DNA of 49,038 nt, taken from contig NW_003140835.1 in NCBI RefSeq assembly GCF_000003605.2, positions 98,645 to 147,682 of the forward strand, in the 5' to 3' direction. The translations under genes and the position numbers were made by a program. This document shows, piece by piece, positions 22,886 to 35,092 of this stretch. Position 1 is the stretch's first letter. Every line of letters begins with the position of its first letter. A model generated the notes under the pieces. That model was not told where the DNA came from and did no database searches. It was given only the letters and a program-made list of their open reading frames with translations. Source of the stretch: Saccoglossus kowalevskii (lineage: Eukaryota > Hemichordata > Enteropneusta > Harrimaniidae).

Positions 22886-22973
22886 CTGCGTCCTCATTTT
22901 CGTTCGCAAGGGACGCCGGGAACCAGCGAATAGTCAAATCCCTTACCGAATTTCTGAATCCGCCAGTTGGCAT
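22886..22973 (-). CDS. Candidate first exon, unknown gene
   Basis: Opens MPTGGFRNSVRDLTIRW and reads to ASLANENEDA, then a perfect CAG/GTAAGT donor at 22886. It ends in phase 1 with a G left over, the same phase used repeatedly in the DED genes. Base composition is richer in CpG than the surroundings. No partner exon downstream was found: it does not join the small DED gene directly without a stop. It may belong to an unseen gene or be a transposon fragment. Confidence 0.3.
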
Positions 22974-23910
22974 ATATTTTGACAAGAGGAGAAAGAATCA
23001 CTATAATGATTTATTGTTGTTGTTATTATTGTTTATTATTGTTGGCACATGATGGGTAAGATTAGTCGATACAAAGCTATGATTTTTCAGTAATAAATAA
23101 TGACTTGACAGTTTCGATGACTGGTCGCCCCCATTTTCAGCAGAAGGATGCACATGTTTGGCCACGTATGATGATCACGCGCGATCATTATATACAATGA
23201 TTACAGTGTTTATTTCTGGCCACTAACTTTGCCTTGCCTTCTCGAGATTGGTAGTCGTGTCAAGCTGTGCTATATCGTGTAAGTCTGTTTCTTTTATGTC
23301 GGAGAGAGAGAGTGGAGGGGGATTTTGGCAACAGTGAGTCATGAATACAGGCAGTCCCAACTGGCTTTACACCACGGAACATAATTATAACAAAATACCA
23401 GGCAGTGCGTGTCCCCTATTTCAATTAACTACGAATGTCGAACACTAAGTACATCGTGAAAACAAGATAATAAAACAAAATCAACCAAAATGTAGTCTTT
23501 CAGCGTCGAAAAGTTTTGGTTGTGTCAAATAGCACGTATATAATTAACAGTTGGAATTTCGTCTCAACAGGGGTTTATGTGTTAACTTTTGGACTTTGCA
23601 TTGTATTAATGATGCAATATGGGTAACACGCAATGTATGTTGGCATGTGATGTCAGTACGAGTTAAGCAAATGTCAATTAAAGGACAACACAGGTGTTTT
23701 ACCTTTCAATGTGACCTATTTCGTGTGTGGATAGAAGAAATAAAAGTCATCTAGTAATTTACGTTTCTATTACGTGTTCTCGAGCGATTGAACCCAAGAT
23801 TTAGATTCTTGCAGCCACGTCACTGTTTTAACCTGATAATTTCTCATATCTCTCACTTATGGTTTCGATATAGACTGAACAGCACTTCTAACAAACATAC
23901 GATTGCTATT

Positions 23911-24020
23911 GTACATTGGCGAACGTTAATATATCTGCGAAATCATCATTACAGGTGAGAAACCTTAAATAATATTACGTTTGAAGTTACGATGAGGTGA
24001 ATTATGGGCGATTAAAATAG
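23911..24020. repeat. Left bracket of the 24-30 kb array
   Basis: About 110 bases including TGGCGAACGTTAATATATCT, GCGAAATCATCA, GTGAGAAACCTTAA and ACGTTTGAAGTTA, repeated in the same orientation at 30048-30160 with roughly one change in ten bases. Confidence 0.75.
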
Positions 24021-25583
24021 GCCCTGAATGTTGATATTTTAATAACCATTTAATTTGGTTTCTTTCCAAAACTGTACTATTTTTTCTAAATATTTCATGT
24101 GAGTCTGTTTAGTGTTTTGGTCACTGCATTACTAAGATGGCGGATGATACTTGATGACCCATGCAACAGGAATACAAATTCAGCTGGCCTCAATCTAAAG
24201 TAAACTACAGTATCTTCAACTTTGCGCGACTGACAATAAAATTTGCATGGCCTTGGTAAAGTTCACACCTCCAAATAGTGTACTATTTTTTATATTGATT
24301 ACCAACCACGTGATTTGGATAGCAACGCTTGGAATACAACTAACTATCATGCTATCAGCACTGTGAGCTGACTTTCCCCAATATCAATACGTTGCGTTAC
24401 TGTTTTCAGACAAAGTACACACATTATCAGTTAGCAAGTCTATACATCCGAACTTTGTACGCATATTGTGTTGAACAGTTTCCATGAGATTTGGACAAAC
24501 GATCAATACACGATTCACAATGCTGTTTGTGAGTATCCGGAGAGTTGAATAACCAGGACTTTTTTCTTCAAAAGATAGCTGACAAACGTGTATTTAGTGT
24601 ATATAGGTATAGGCGATGATAATTAAAAAAAAATCCGTAAACTTTAAAATAATTCCATGGCATTGAATAGAATATTCAAGGATATTTTCTGAAATTGACA
24701 ACCAATTTACCAAACAAACAATTACATTCATCCTGAATACCAACCCCGAGATTTGGAGGCAACACAAGTTACCTGATATCTTGAAATATAAAACACCACG
24801 CCACTGAACCAATTTCTCACATTGAATTTGAGGCAGCGTACATTGGAATTAAGTAAAACTTACCATGACGTGATACAGGTGCACTTGCTATACCGATCTG
24901 ATTAAAATAAGATCCTAGTTTTCGCTTTTTATTTGTATATTTATCCTTATTATATATTTTATTTTATTTTGATCTAGCATATATTTTATGACGTTTTGGT
25001 AACTGCGAAATCCAACAAGGATCTGACCCAATGCCTATGTAAATCCCGTTCAAATATCACGTTAGTTACAGCCAATCTCAGCGCCCCTTTTTTACAGGCT
25101 GTCGGTTGCTTAATTTTCAGTGTAGGGATACTCTACGGGCAATCTTTTTGTATATTAATATATTTTGCCCACTTGAATAAACCATTGATTAACAACAGAA
25201 ACTGCTTAATTGTTCCCTAACTATCAGATCGTATTAACTGTTAGTGACGCCAAGACAAAGCACGTCTACAAGCCATAATATCGCAAGAATATGTTTCCCT
25301 ACAACTTACAAGGACGTTGGTGCTGTATAAAATATATAAATACCTAATGAATTTATTTGAAAATGAAGAAGAGAAAATTATACCAAGTGACGTGTTGGCT
25401 ATACTACAATTGCGCCCTCTTTGGCGTATGATGTTATATATTTTACTACTTTATATACTGAATATCAACCCTGCGATTGGAAGGCAACAAAAGTTGGAAT
25501 ACAGCCATAAATAGTATTACCTGCTATGCCAAAATATAAGTCACCACGCCGCTTAACACCTTTGAGGCAGTGTACATTGAAAT

Positions 25584-25633
25584 NNNNNNNNNNNNNNNNN
25601 NNNNNNNNNNNNNNNNNNNNNNNNNNNNNNNNN
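25584..25633. other. Assembly gap (50 N)
   Basis: Fifty undetermined bases. Both edges carry the same ~40-base sequence ending TTTGAGGCAGTGTACATTGA AAT, which suggests a false duplication at the gap or a collapsed tandem repeat. Confidence 0.95.
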
Positions 25634-28600
25634 TCATCACGCCGCTTACACCTTTGAGGCAGTGTACATTGAAATGAAGCATACCAAACATAACATGACG
25701 CGATAGAGGTGCAGACGCTATGCCTGTATAAGGGCATTTGTACTTTGAACGGATTATATTGACAATAACGGTCTAGACGGTACAGTCAATGACCCAATAA
25801 TCACAGATAATCACACATATAAAATGTTATCAATTATTAATAACTCAACCAATACTGCTATGATATCAGTGAACAAAATTGCATGTTTTGGTTTTTATGC
25901 AGAAACATTCCAGAAACCTGTGCTAAACAAATGATATGTAGTGGTATGAGGGTCACATATGACTTTCACAAAAATGTTAAATGTTGAATATTAAAATTAG
26001 TTATTCATAGAATAATGATTTTATATGGAGTCCTGTCCAAAATTTTCTTGAAAATACATCATTTTTTTCTCCGTGAAAACGTTAAATATGAATGACTTGC
26101 ATGTATATGAATCACCATACATTTTTTTTTATTTAATGTGATCATTATTTTCTATGATTTAATGGTAGCGAACTATTCCAAGCAACAACCGGGAGATTTT
26201 AACTCGGGCCATAATCTAACAAAACGTAATTTCCACTCCGAGACATGATGCAATTGAAAATAACAATTTTGCTGAATATTTCATGTGAGCCTAGTGTTAT
26301 GGTCACCGTAATTGAGATGCAGTAAACATTGAAATTAATCCAAAACATGTCACTGCATTACGTCTTAAATACTAAAATGGCGGGTGATACTTGATGAACC
26401 AATGACCATGCAACAAGAACGCAAATTCAGCTGGCCTCAATCTAAAGTGACCTACATTGTCTTCAATTTTGTGCGACTGACACATAGAGTTACAAAACAA
26501 AAGTTACCTGTCATGTAAAAATATAAAACATCACGCCACAGAACCAAGGTCTTACATGTTGAGGCAGTGTACATTTGAATTGGGCCAAACATACCATGAC
26601 ATGATACTGGTTTAGTCGCTATGCTTGTATAATGGCATCTGCACTTTGAACGGAGTGTATTGACAACAACTCTATAGCCTAAGTATAGCAACTCTGCAAT
26701 TAGCGTTGCCGATTTCCATGCCGATTGAGCATATGATAAACAAAACATAATTTACAACGAGTTTAATCACCTGGAAGTCTCACCTCACAAGATTTGAGAC
26801 AAACCTGTGTATAGCGTGTAAACGTTTTCTTTTGTGCTAGCCGCGGGCTAATTGAAAATATATTTCAAATAATAATCGTACATATAGTGAGTGTATTTTG
26901 TCGAGTAAAGAAGTTCAAAAGTTGGGAATATTTGAGCGGTATTTTATTGAGCCACCAGAGAAAATAAAACAGATTTGTTTATCATACTTTAAATCAGTTG
27001 TTAACGCCATTGAACCAAAAAAAGTCCCAACAAATTAAAGTGGTATAATTTTAAATGTGTAATAAACAACAGGGATATAAGTGATCCTCAATTCCATCAA
27101 AAGCTATTGTTATTATAGATTGACCTAAAAAAAATTGAATTTATGTGCTTATTGTGATTATAGATGCCTAGACACAAGGCTTATCATGATGATCGTCTGT
27201 ATTTCACTTGACCATCTATAAAACAACCAAATGTTTAAGTCAGTTGGTTAAGAAGAGTGAATGCTGCAAATGAACTGTTATGTGGCTACTATTTAACCAA
27301 TCCTTTACCACCAATTTCAATCACAATTGTTTTGAGGAAACAAATTTGCTGAATATTTCATGAGAGCCCATTTAGTGTTTCGGTCAAACTATGTTAAACT
27401 TTGCATATGTGACATTGTTGGATATTGTTGATTGAATGTGACACGCATTGTGAATTCAAAAGTATATATTTGATAACACCATGATACAGATGCAGTGAAC
27501 ATTGAAATTAAAAAATACAATATCACTGCATTACAACTGGATTACTAAGATGGCGGCTGATACTTGATGAACCATGCAACAGGAATACAAATTCAGCTGG
27601 CCTCAATCTAAAGTGAACTACATTATGCTTAACTCCGTGCGACTGATAATTAAATTTGCGTTGCCTTGGTAAAGTACACACTTCACAATAGTGTACTATA
27701 TTTTATATTTAATACAATTGGGATAGCAACGCTTGGAATACAGCCAACTGTCAACTGTCAGCGCTGTGAGATGACTTTGCCCTAAAATCAATTTTAAATG
27801 ATTCACAATGCTGTTTGTGATAATCCGGAGAGTTGAATCACCAGGACTTCTATCCGCATAAGATTTTTGACATATAGGGCAAGGCGAGATTAATTCAAGA
27901 AATAACCTTAAATTTGTAAATATTTCCATGGCATTGAATAAAAATATATTCAAGGGTTTATTTCTGAAATTGACAACAAATTTGCCAAACAATAAAATTC
28001 ATACTGAATACCAACACCGTGATTGGGAGGCAACAAAAGTTACCTGAAATGTTAAAATATAAAACATCACGCCACTGAGCCAATTACCCATTGCAATTGG
28101 GCCAAACATACCATGACGTGATACAGGTACACTCGTTATGCCTGTATGAAGGCATTTGCACTATGAACAGATTGTATTGACAACAACTCTACAGACGGTG
28201 CCAACAGTTGGAGTGTAGCCTAAATATGGCAATTTTGCGTTCAACAGTCACGATTGATCATATGATCAGCACAACATCATTTACAACGCTGATGTGAAAA
28301 TCCAACGAGTTGAATGACCTGGAAGTCTTTTCTCACAAAATATAAGACAGCCCTTTGCATAGCGCGTAAACGTTTTCTTTTGTGGCTAGTCGAAAGATAA
28401 TTGAATAGATATTTCAAGAAATATTCGAGTTCAGTTCAAAAGTTGGGAATTCGTACGGTATTTTATTGAGGCGCCAAAAAAAGAAAATTGTTTATTATAC
28501 TTAAATCAGTTGTTAACGCCATTGAGCCAACTTGAACAAATTTAAGAGGTATATTTTAATGTGTAATAAACAATAGAGATATAAGGGATCATCAATTCCA

Positions 28601-29429
28601 TCAAACGCCATTGTTATAGATTTGCTTAAAGAAAAACTTAAATGATTTGCTTATTGATGCCTGAACATGAAGCCTATCATGACGAGCGACTGTATTTCAC
28701 TTTACCATCTATAAAACACTAAGTTGGTTAAACAGAATGAATGCTGCAAATGAACTGGTGTGTGGCTACTATTTAACCAATCCTTTACCACCAAAGTCAG
28801 TCATAATTGTTATGAAGACACAAAAAACAACCTCAATCACGTGATCAGCTCTTTGACCTGATTTTGCCCCAATATAAATACGTTGCCCTGTTGTTTTCAA
28901 ACAAAGTACACACTCTTCAAGTCGGCACGTAGTCAATAAATTAGAACGCATGTTGTTTTGAACGTTGTCAATATACAATTAAATAAACTATGAACGTTAC
29001 ATGATTCACAAAGCTGTTTGTGAGGATCCGGAGAGTTATATCACCTTTTTGAGTTGAATCAGTCTTTCCTCATGAGATTGTGGAAACATCTGTATATAGC
29101 GCGTATAGGACTAGGCAAGAATAGTTCAATAAATGACCGTATCTATAGTATGTCGAGTAAAGTAGTTCTAAAGTATATAATCGTACAGTATTTTATTAAG
29201 CCACAAGATGTTAAAACTGAACCAGTTGTTAACATGATTGAGCCATGCAAGACCCAATGTCGAATGAATGACCATAGGAATAAAAGGCATCATCAATAAA
29301 TTAAATTTATTAAATAGTGTAATATATATGAATAAATTTAAAATTATTGGTTGACATTGAACAAAAACATATATTCGAGTATTTTCTGAAATTGACATCC
29401 AATTTGCTAAACAAACAATTACATACATA

Positions 29430-29467
29430 CTAAATACCAACCCCGTGACTGGAGGGTTGGTATTTAG
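29430..29467. repeat. Perfect 14-bp stem hairpin inside an array unit
   Basis: CTAAATACCAACCC, a 10-base loop, then GGGTTGGTATTTAG. Sister units continue instead with GAGGCAACAAAAGTTACCTG, so the right arm is a new reverse-complement insertion in this copy only. Confidence 0.85.
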
Positions 29468-30047
29468 TCACCCGACATGTTAAAATATAACACATCACGC
29501 CACTGAACCCATTTCATACATGTTGCGGCAGTGTACATTGGAATGAAGCCAAACGTATAATAACGTGATATAGGATATGCATAACGCTATGCCTGTATAA
29601 AGACATTTGTACTTTAAACAGACAGTTGGCATGTAGCCTATAAATAGCAACTGTGCACGCATATTGTGTTCATCAGTTTCCATGACGATTGAATATTAGA
29701 TCAACAACACATGATTTACAACTCCGTTTGTGAGAACTAACGAGTTGAATCACTTGGAATTCTCTCTTTATAAGATTTAAGACAGACCTGTATATAGCAC
29801 GTAAACGTTTTCTCTTGTGGCTAGTCGAGAATAAATAATAAAAATAATAATCGTACATATAGTGATCGGATCAAGTGAAGGAATTAATAAGTTGGGAATA
29901 TTCGTACAGTATTTTATTGGGTCACAAGGAAACGAAAACAGATTTTTATATTATTCGTAAATCAGGTATTAACGTCATTAAACCAGAAAACAAAACAAAA
30001 ACAAATAAAACAAATTTTTAAAGTATAATAAACAATAGAGATACATT

Positions 30048-30160
30048 GTGCTTTGGCGAACGTTAATATATCTGCGAAATCATCAATACATGTGAGAAAC
30101 CTTAATTAATTTCACGTTTGAAGTTAGGATTAGGTGAATTACGGGGGTTTAAAATAGACG
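30048..30160. repeat. Right bracket of the 24-30 kb array
   Basis: Second copy of 23911-24020, lying just past the last array unit. The two copies sit about 6.1 kb apart. Confidence 0.75.
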
Positions 30161-31000
30161 GTCGATTTCAGGATTTCACATAATTTTATAATAATCAAAA
30201 TAGACTATCTGCTGTCTTAGGGAGATCAGTAGAGGGTTGTAATGTAACAAGTTTCAAGTCAATGAGGCAAATGTGTCATCAGTATAAAGCTGTTCCTTGT
30301 TTGGACTAAATCCTCGATTGCAGCCAAACCACGTGACCAATCATATAAAGCTTATTATACTTCTATGTACTTATACATAGATTAAAATATCCAAAATTGA
30401 GAAAAGTAGGGTTCTGAAGATATGGTTTTTCAAACGGTTTTTGTCGGTTTAAGGAGAGAAATTATGGTTGCTAATTCACGTGGCCGCTAAAATAAATTAT
30501 TGCGAATTATATTAGCCTATGAGATGTAGGCTATATCAAAAAAATCGACCTTCCCTTAGAAAAGGTTAAAATCGTCACTTCCTGTTTTGCCTAAATTCAT
30601 GATGGCGACCAAAGTTTTAGACCAATCAAAACTGTAACTACAATTCTTAAGAAAAATACCCACAATGAACCACAATTAGATCCTTTAATCGACTTCTTCT
30701 TAAGAACGGCTGAATGAAATTAGCCAAAATTTCGCATGTGCATAGTATATTATGCTCCACAATTTCCAAATAATATGGCTGCTAAACCATGTGACCGATT
30801 GACACATTGAAAGATATTTCCAACAGTTCTCATTGGTCTGCATAAGTGTACAAAGTTTCAGGTTTCTAGCTTAAGCCATTCTCTCAAACGACTTGATGAA
30901 AAATGTTATGAAAAAAAGAAATGTTAGGTACATCATTTGCTTGATGCTCCATTATGGCACTGGTTGCATGTCTCGTTTTTGTGACTAGTTTTTGTCTCCT
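30161..31000. repeat. Degenerate repeat block with 'GCTGCTAAACCACGTGACC' cores
   Basis: Related cores at about 30321 (CAGCCAAACCACGTGACCAA), 30466 (GGTTGCTAATTCACGTGGCC) and 30773 (TGGCTGCTAAACCATGTGAC), plus matching ACAAGTTTCAAG and ACAAAGTTTCAGG words near 30250 and 30850. No gene. Probably a diverged tandem or an old element with internal repeats. Confidence 0.45.
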
Positions 31001-31580
31001 TTTTGGCAACTGCTTGCCGGCAAGACAAGGAAGTACAACCTCATTGATAGACGCATGTTATACATCGTATAAGTCGTGTCCGATTTTTAAAAAAACTCAC
31101 ATAGAAGTCTGTCAATTCCAGGCGTATTTCTATTCAGAATAAGTCTAACAGCCAGTACGTAGGAAATTGGGATGTGCTCGACACAAATAATCCTCAATAT
31201 GGCCAATGTCGTTCTGTTTCTATTTGGGGGGGGGGGGTTATTGTGGTCTCGCAAATGTGAACTTGTGCGTTTAGAACCTTTGTTTTTCTTATGATCTAAG
31301 AAGAAAGCACAGCATTCGTCAGTTTCATTGAGTAGCCGATGAAGTGACTGAACGTGTTTCGATTATTTTGAATTTTAATTACATTCATACTAGATGTATG
31401 AAGAGAGAGGTCATCTGCATGACAAGATTCAATAACCATATTTAGCGGCGTCCGAGATCTCGTGCGACTGATAAATTTGCCTAGCAACCAGTTGCTAGTC
31501 ACGTGGTACATGTCAGGCTTTGATTCAAAATAACGCTAAATTCCCGAATGATTTCTTGCATCTGTTTTACGTTGTCGACC

Positions 31581-31796
31581 ATGGCTGACTTCAATGGAAT
31601 TGTCGTGCCGCAGCTCAAAAACGTTCTCAGAAAATTCGGCTTTTCATAGTCCAACTATAAAATGATTTTGCTTCTTGCATTCGCTAAAGCTGTGCATGAT
31701 TTGGAACTCGAGAAAGACATTATCGGCTTATCCAATGTTTTCAATTATATCATGGAGTTACTAGTATATAGCATCATACACATATTAACTGAAATT
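31581..31796 (+). pseudogene. Decayed SAP-like helical fragment
   Basis: Starts MADFNGIVVPQLKNVLRKFG and is then interrupted by TAG, after which the same frame continues SNYKMILLLAFAKAVHDLEL. The pattern VPQLKNVLRKFGF followed by SNYK resembles the two-helix SAP DNA-binding motif (LKxxLxxxG...GxKxxL). SAP motifs occur in host chromatin proteins and in several transposon-encoded proteins. It lies next to THAP and LINE remnants, so an origin in an old mobile element is likely. The stop after 22 codons makes it non-functional unless spliced. Confidence 0.3.
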
Positions 31797-32108
31797 TGAA
31801 ATGGCTAATGCGATAGGCAAAATAACTACTAAATTTCTGAAATTACAATATCATGCAATTCTATAGCACGATGTGAGTAAATAATGCATGATGTAAGTAA
31901 ATAATAGGCACTATAAATCATTGTTCATAATGAATTCAATTATTATAATTTATATGTGACTAATGATAAGTTAATGTGGCAAATAACATAACATGCTAGT
32001 CGCCACAGTGGCTAATGATTGTCATGGCCTAGTGATAACAGTGTTATATGTGCCATCGATCCGAATGTGACCGGAATAAACTCAGGGCCTGCAAAGCGTT
32101 CAAAGATG

Positions 32109-32294
32109 TCAAATGATGTTGCGATGGACATGTGGTTGACCTGCAGTACACGGCGATTTCCGAAACAAGTTTACTTGGTTCAGTGGCGACCTCATCTTCC
32201 GCAGTCGCCCGTATTGCTTGTGCTGAAAGCGAGAATCACTATTACATTTGCCGTAAGCGCACCGTTTAACTCCCATTGTAGCTTCAAGGAACAC
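32109..32294 (-). pseudogene. Decayed THAP zinc-finger fragment
   Basis: Reading from 32276 it gives MGVKRCAYGKCNSDSR, a typical start of a THAP domain with the CxxxxC pair and the following NSDSR. Further on GQPHVHRN recalls the GRPHxQLN signature. The central region is degraded and the frame stops before the closing Cys-x2-His. THAP domains are C2CH zinc fingers shared by P-element-type transposases and host regulators. With a broken finger and no other domain this is best read as a relic. Confidence 0.5.
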
Positions 32295-32544
32295 ATATGT
32301 TGTTTCATAATAAGGTTTACAACACGTAGGGCAATGCGGTTGCCAACATATTGAACTGATAGATTGACCTAGGTCATGTAACTCAACTGGTTGCTAAGAT
32401 GCGTGCATCGTGATCACGCGTGAACTCGTAGCTTGCGGAAAATGCCTTATTATGCTAACTTCGTGTTGCATCTTTCGTTTTTCACATTTCTTTGCCTGTG
32501 TTTTATTGGTGCAATATTGTTTAGTTAATTTCTTAATCTCATGT

Positions 32545-33024
32545 TCAGATGCAAGCGTGTTGGTAATGTAAAATCCGTCCAACCTGGCGTGGCCAAGTGT
32601 TTGGTGTCACCATGGAAACGACGCCAAGCGTCAACGAGCCCAAAACGATTGGCGACACTCTGGAACACTTGTGCATATGAGACATGTTATCCAAAATGTG
32701 AGTACGATCAAGTGCGTGGTTCGGTGTGCAGTTAAAATCGACGGCTATTATGATAGGGTCATTCTTGTTAAGTTCATTAATTGTATCCCTTAAAGTATCT
32801 GAAAATACAACACGTTCTACATTACGCACCATTTGTTGTGCATAAACATTGAGCAAAAGATACGACAGGCTTTGTAAATGTTCAATAAGTCTTTTAAATG
32901 AAAAAAAATCTTGATTTTGGAATGTCCAGGGTATCATCGGCCATTTCATAAGTGAATGATTCGGCGTCAGACAAATCAAAGTCCTCATTGCTTGTGAGTG
33001 ACTTTGATTGAGATAGAACATCAC
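32545..33024 (-). mobile_element. LINE endonuclease fragment (5'- and 3'-truncated)
   Basis: The frame contains LLLNVYAQQ, then SDTLRDTINELNKNDPIII and VDFNCTPNHALDR: the endonuclease/exonuclease/phosphatase fold of L1-like non-LTR retrotransposons, whose canonical motifs are NVYAP and GDFN (Gly is Val here). Beyond it in another frame comes FGLVDAWRRFHGDTK, the next conserved block of the same domain, so a frameshift separates the two. Neither ORF1 nor reverse transcriptase is present. This is an old, dead copy. Confidence 0.7.
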
Positions 33025-33589
33025 CTATGGGCACATGGCCGGGGATTTGGGGTGGGGAAAGCTAGACAATGCTCGACCTTTGCTTCTATGCTGCATTTCA
33101 ACAGGCGGATAGAACTATTTACAAGGGTTTAACATAGATTTTGAATTTCATCTAGTTACAAGATTCCCGGGGATCTGTGGTGCCTTTGGTTGTCGACAGT
33201 TCTGGAATTTGGTGTTGCACAGCGTGAGTAATAAACCAGAGCTTTACTGGTACAGCGTCATCGCATTATCGTGTACGTCATCTTATGCCGATACGGTTGG
33301 CTCCAGTATTTCTTGTTTGAAGTACATATGCTATCAGATCTGTGCAGGCGTAATGGTTATCTATCATACTTTCAGGCTCAGAAATTCCAACTACATAAAC
33401 AAGTTCTCCATGAGTAATTATCTCTTTGTTTGTATCAGGTTTCCTGATGGTGTCAGGATCTTGAATTGTTTACACCCTCCCTGTATAAATCAAGGCTATC
33501 GCATTTGCACGACCCATGCCTAAAACAAAGCAGACAAAAATGAACAGGGGTTGGGGAGGCCCTCTTTTTATATGGCGTGCCCAAGTCGG

Positions 33590-33730
33590 CAGGACACCGT
33601 CAGAAGTACGCAAACTCGTCGTGCCAATGCGGGAAGTGCTTAAACTATGCTTAAACTATGCGTGAACTCGTCGTGCCAGTTCGTGTCAATATTCGTGAAC
33701 TCGTGGTGAAATATGCGTGAACTAGTCGTG
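33590..33730. repeat. Short degenerate tandem repeat 'GTGAACTCGTCGTGCCA'
   Basis: Four to five variants of GTGAACTCGTCGTGCCAGT-type sequence, about 30-50 bases apart, leading straight into the 434-bp tandem duplication. Confidence 0.6.
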
Positions 33731-34551
33731 ACCAGTGCAGGAGCCGCCCGGTTTGTGTCTCAAAATGGCACGACTTGCCACAACAAAATCGTGGCCAAAA
33801 GTCGTGCAAGTGTCAGCCTTGCTCAAGAATAGAGAGCAAAGCATACTCCTGTCAGTCGGGTTAGTCTAGCTCAGAATTCTATATCAATTCTATATCAATT
33901 GCTCCCTCAAAATTGTATATTGCTACATTACGTTAAAATTGCTATATCAGTCCCACTGATAATCTGTATCTCATCGTCTCATATCAGTACCACTGATAAT
34001 AAAACAAGCCGGTAGGCTGATTGGCGATCCACTCCGCTCAAAAAACAAAAAAATGATTTCGGCTGTTATCATGGTATGACATGAAGGTGAAGCTAACGTC
34101 GGTGTATAACTAAAACCGGGCCCCATTTACGTTCGCCAAGACGATTCAATCTTCCGAAGTCGTGACCAGTGCAGGAGCCCCCCCCCCGGTTTGTGTCTCA
34201 AAATGGCACGACTTGCCACGACAAAATCGTGGCCAAAAGTCGTGCAAGTGTCAGCCTTGCTCAAGAATAGAGAGCAAAGCATACTCCTGTCAGTCGGGTT
34301 AGTCTAGCTCAGAATTCTATATCAATTGCTCCCTCAAAATTGCATATTGCTACATTACGTTAAAATTGCTATATCAGTCCCACTGATAATCTGTATCTCA
34401 TCGTCTCATATCAGTACCACTGATAATAAAACAAGCCGGTAGGCTGATTTCGGCTGTTATCGTGGTAGGACATGAAGGTGAAGCTAACGTCGGTGTATAA
34501 CTAAAACCGGGCCCCATTTACGTTCGCCAAGACGATTCAATCTTCCGAAGT
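33724..34551. repeat. Recent 434-bp tandem duplication
   Basis: Copy one spans 33724-34157 and copy two 34158-34551, both starting AGTCGTGACCAGTGCAGGAG. They are nearly identical apart from a few substitutions, an 11-base difference near 33880 and loss in copy two of about 35 bases that hold the inverted end TTGGCGATCCACTCC. It looks very young, or possibly an assembly artefact. Confidence 0.85.
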
Positions 34552-35026
34552 CTCTTCTATTCGCGCGTATTTTTCTTTTATCGTTACCATAATCACGCAA
34601 GTTGACGTTTTACCATAGATTTTGATAAGATGACAATCTTTTTATTTCCGAAGTGTTGCGATTGTATTTTCTAGATTTTTTGATTGAACAAAGCATTTAC
34701 AATTCATTCAAAGGTCAAAGTTGCGTTGATACTCGGGCCTCTCGTCGGTGCACAACTTACAAGACTGGTAGGGGCGGGGTACATTTGACACAAAAGTTGT
34801 CAAAAAAGTAGTTTTTTCGGCTGTTGCTAAGGAATCAGTTGGCCATTTTTTTTTCAGATTTACCACCTAACCAGAGTGCCTGTCAAGTTTGAGCAAAATC
34901 GGCCCAGCCCCCCAAAAATATAAAAAAAAAAAGTATTAAAACGTGAAGACACTGGACATCACACACACAGACAGACGCATAAACAGAAGTCATTTTAAGG
35001 GCAATCCAAGCAAAGCGGATCGCCAA
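34021..35026. mobile_element. Inverted-end element, long form with inner duplication
   Basis: The left end TTGGCGATCCACTCCGCT is mirrored by the right end AGCAAAGCGGATCGCCAA, about 15 of 18 positions. The interior has no coding capacity. Its left part is caught in the 434-bp duplication. It belongs with the better-matched element at 35093-35430. Confidence 0.5.
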
Positions 35027-35092
35027 AAAATTGTCCCATGTTATGGTACGTCGCATATCAGTCCCACAGATAATCACATGCCAGTAGGCAGG

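Larger units (their letters stand above)
24090..30040. repeat. Array of about 1.4-1.55 kb non-coding units
   Basis: Recurring landmarks show at least three diverged direct units. CAGCTGGCCTCAATCTAAAG occurs at about 24183, 26429 and 27593. ACTTTGAACGGA-type blocks occur near 25740, 26640, 28157 and 29608. CGTTTTCTTTTGTG-type blocks occur near 26823, 28370 and 29807. Landmarks from successive complete units are about 1437-1550 bases apart; the left part is rearranged. No unit carries a credible gene. It behaves like a satellite or a tandemly amplified non-autonomous element. An assembly gap interrupts it at 25584. Confidence 0.75.

Noticed and set aside
22860-23040. Plus-strand frame opposite the candidate minus exon
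   Set aside because: The perfect donor and better composition are on the minus strand; the plus frame looks like its shadow.
23911-30160. Reading the two 110-bp brackets as LTRs of a retrotransposon
   Set aside because: They are short, and the inside is a non-coding tandem array with no retroelement domains seen.
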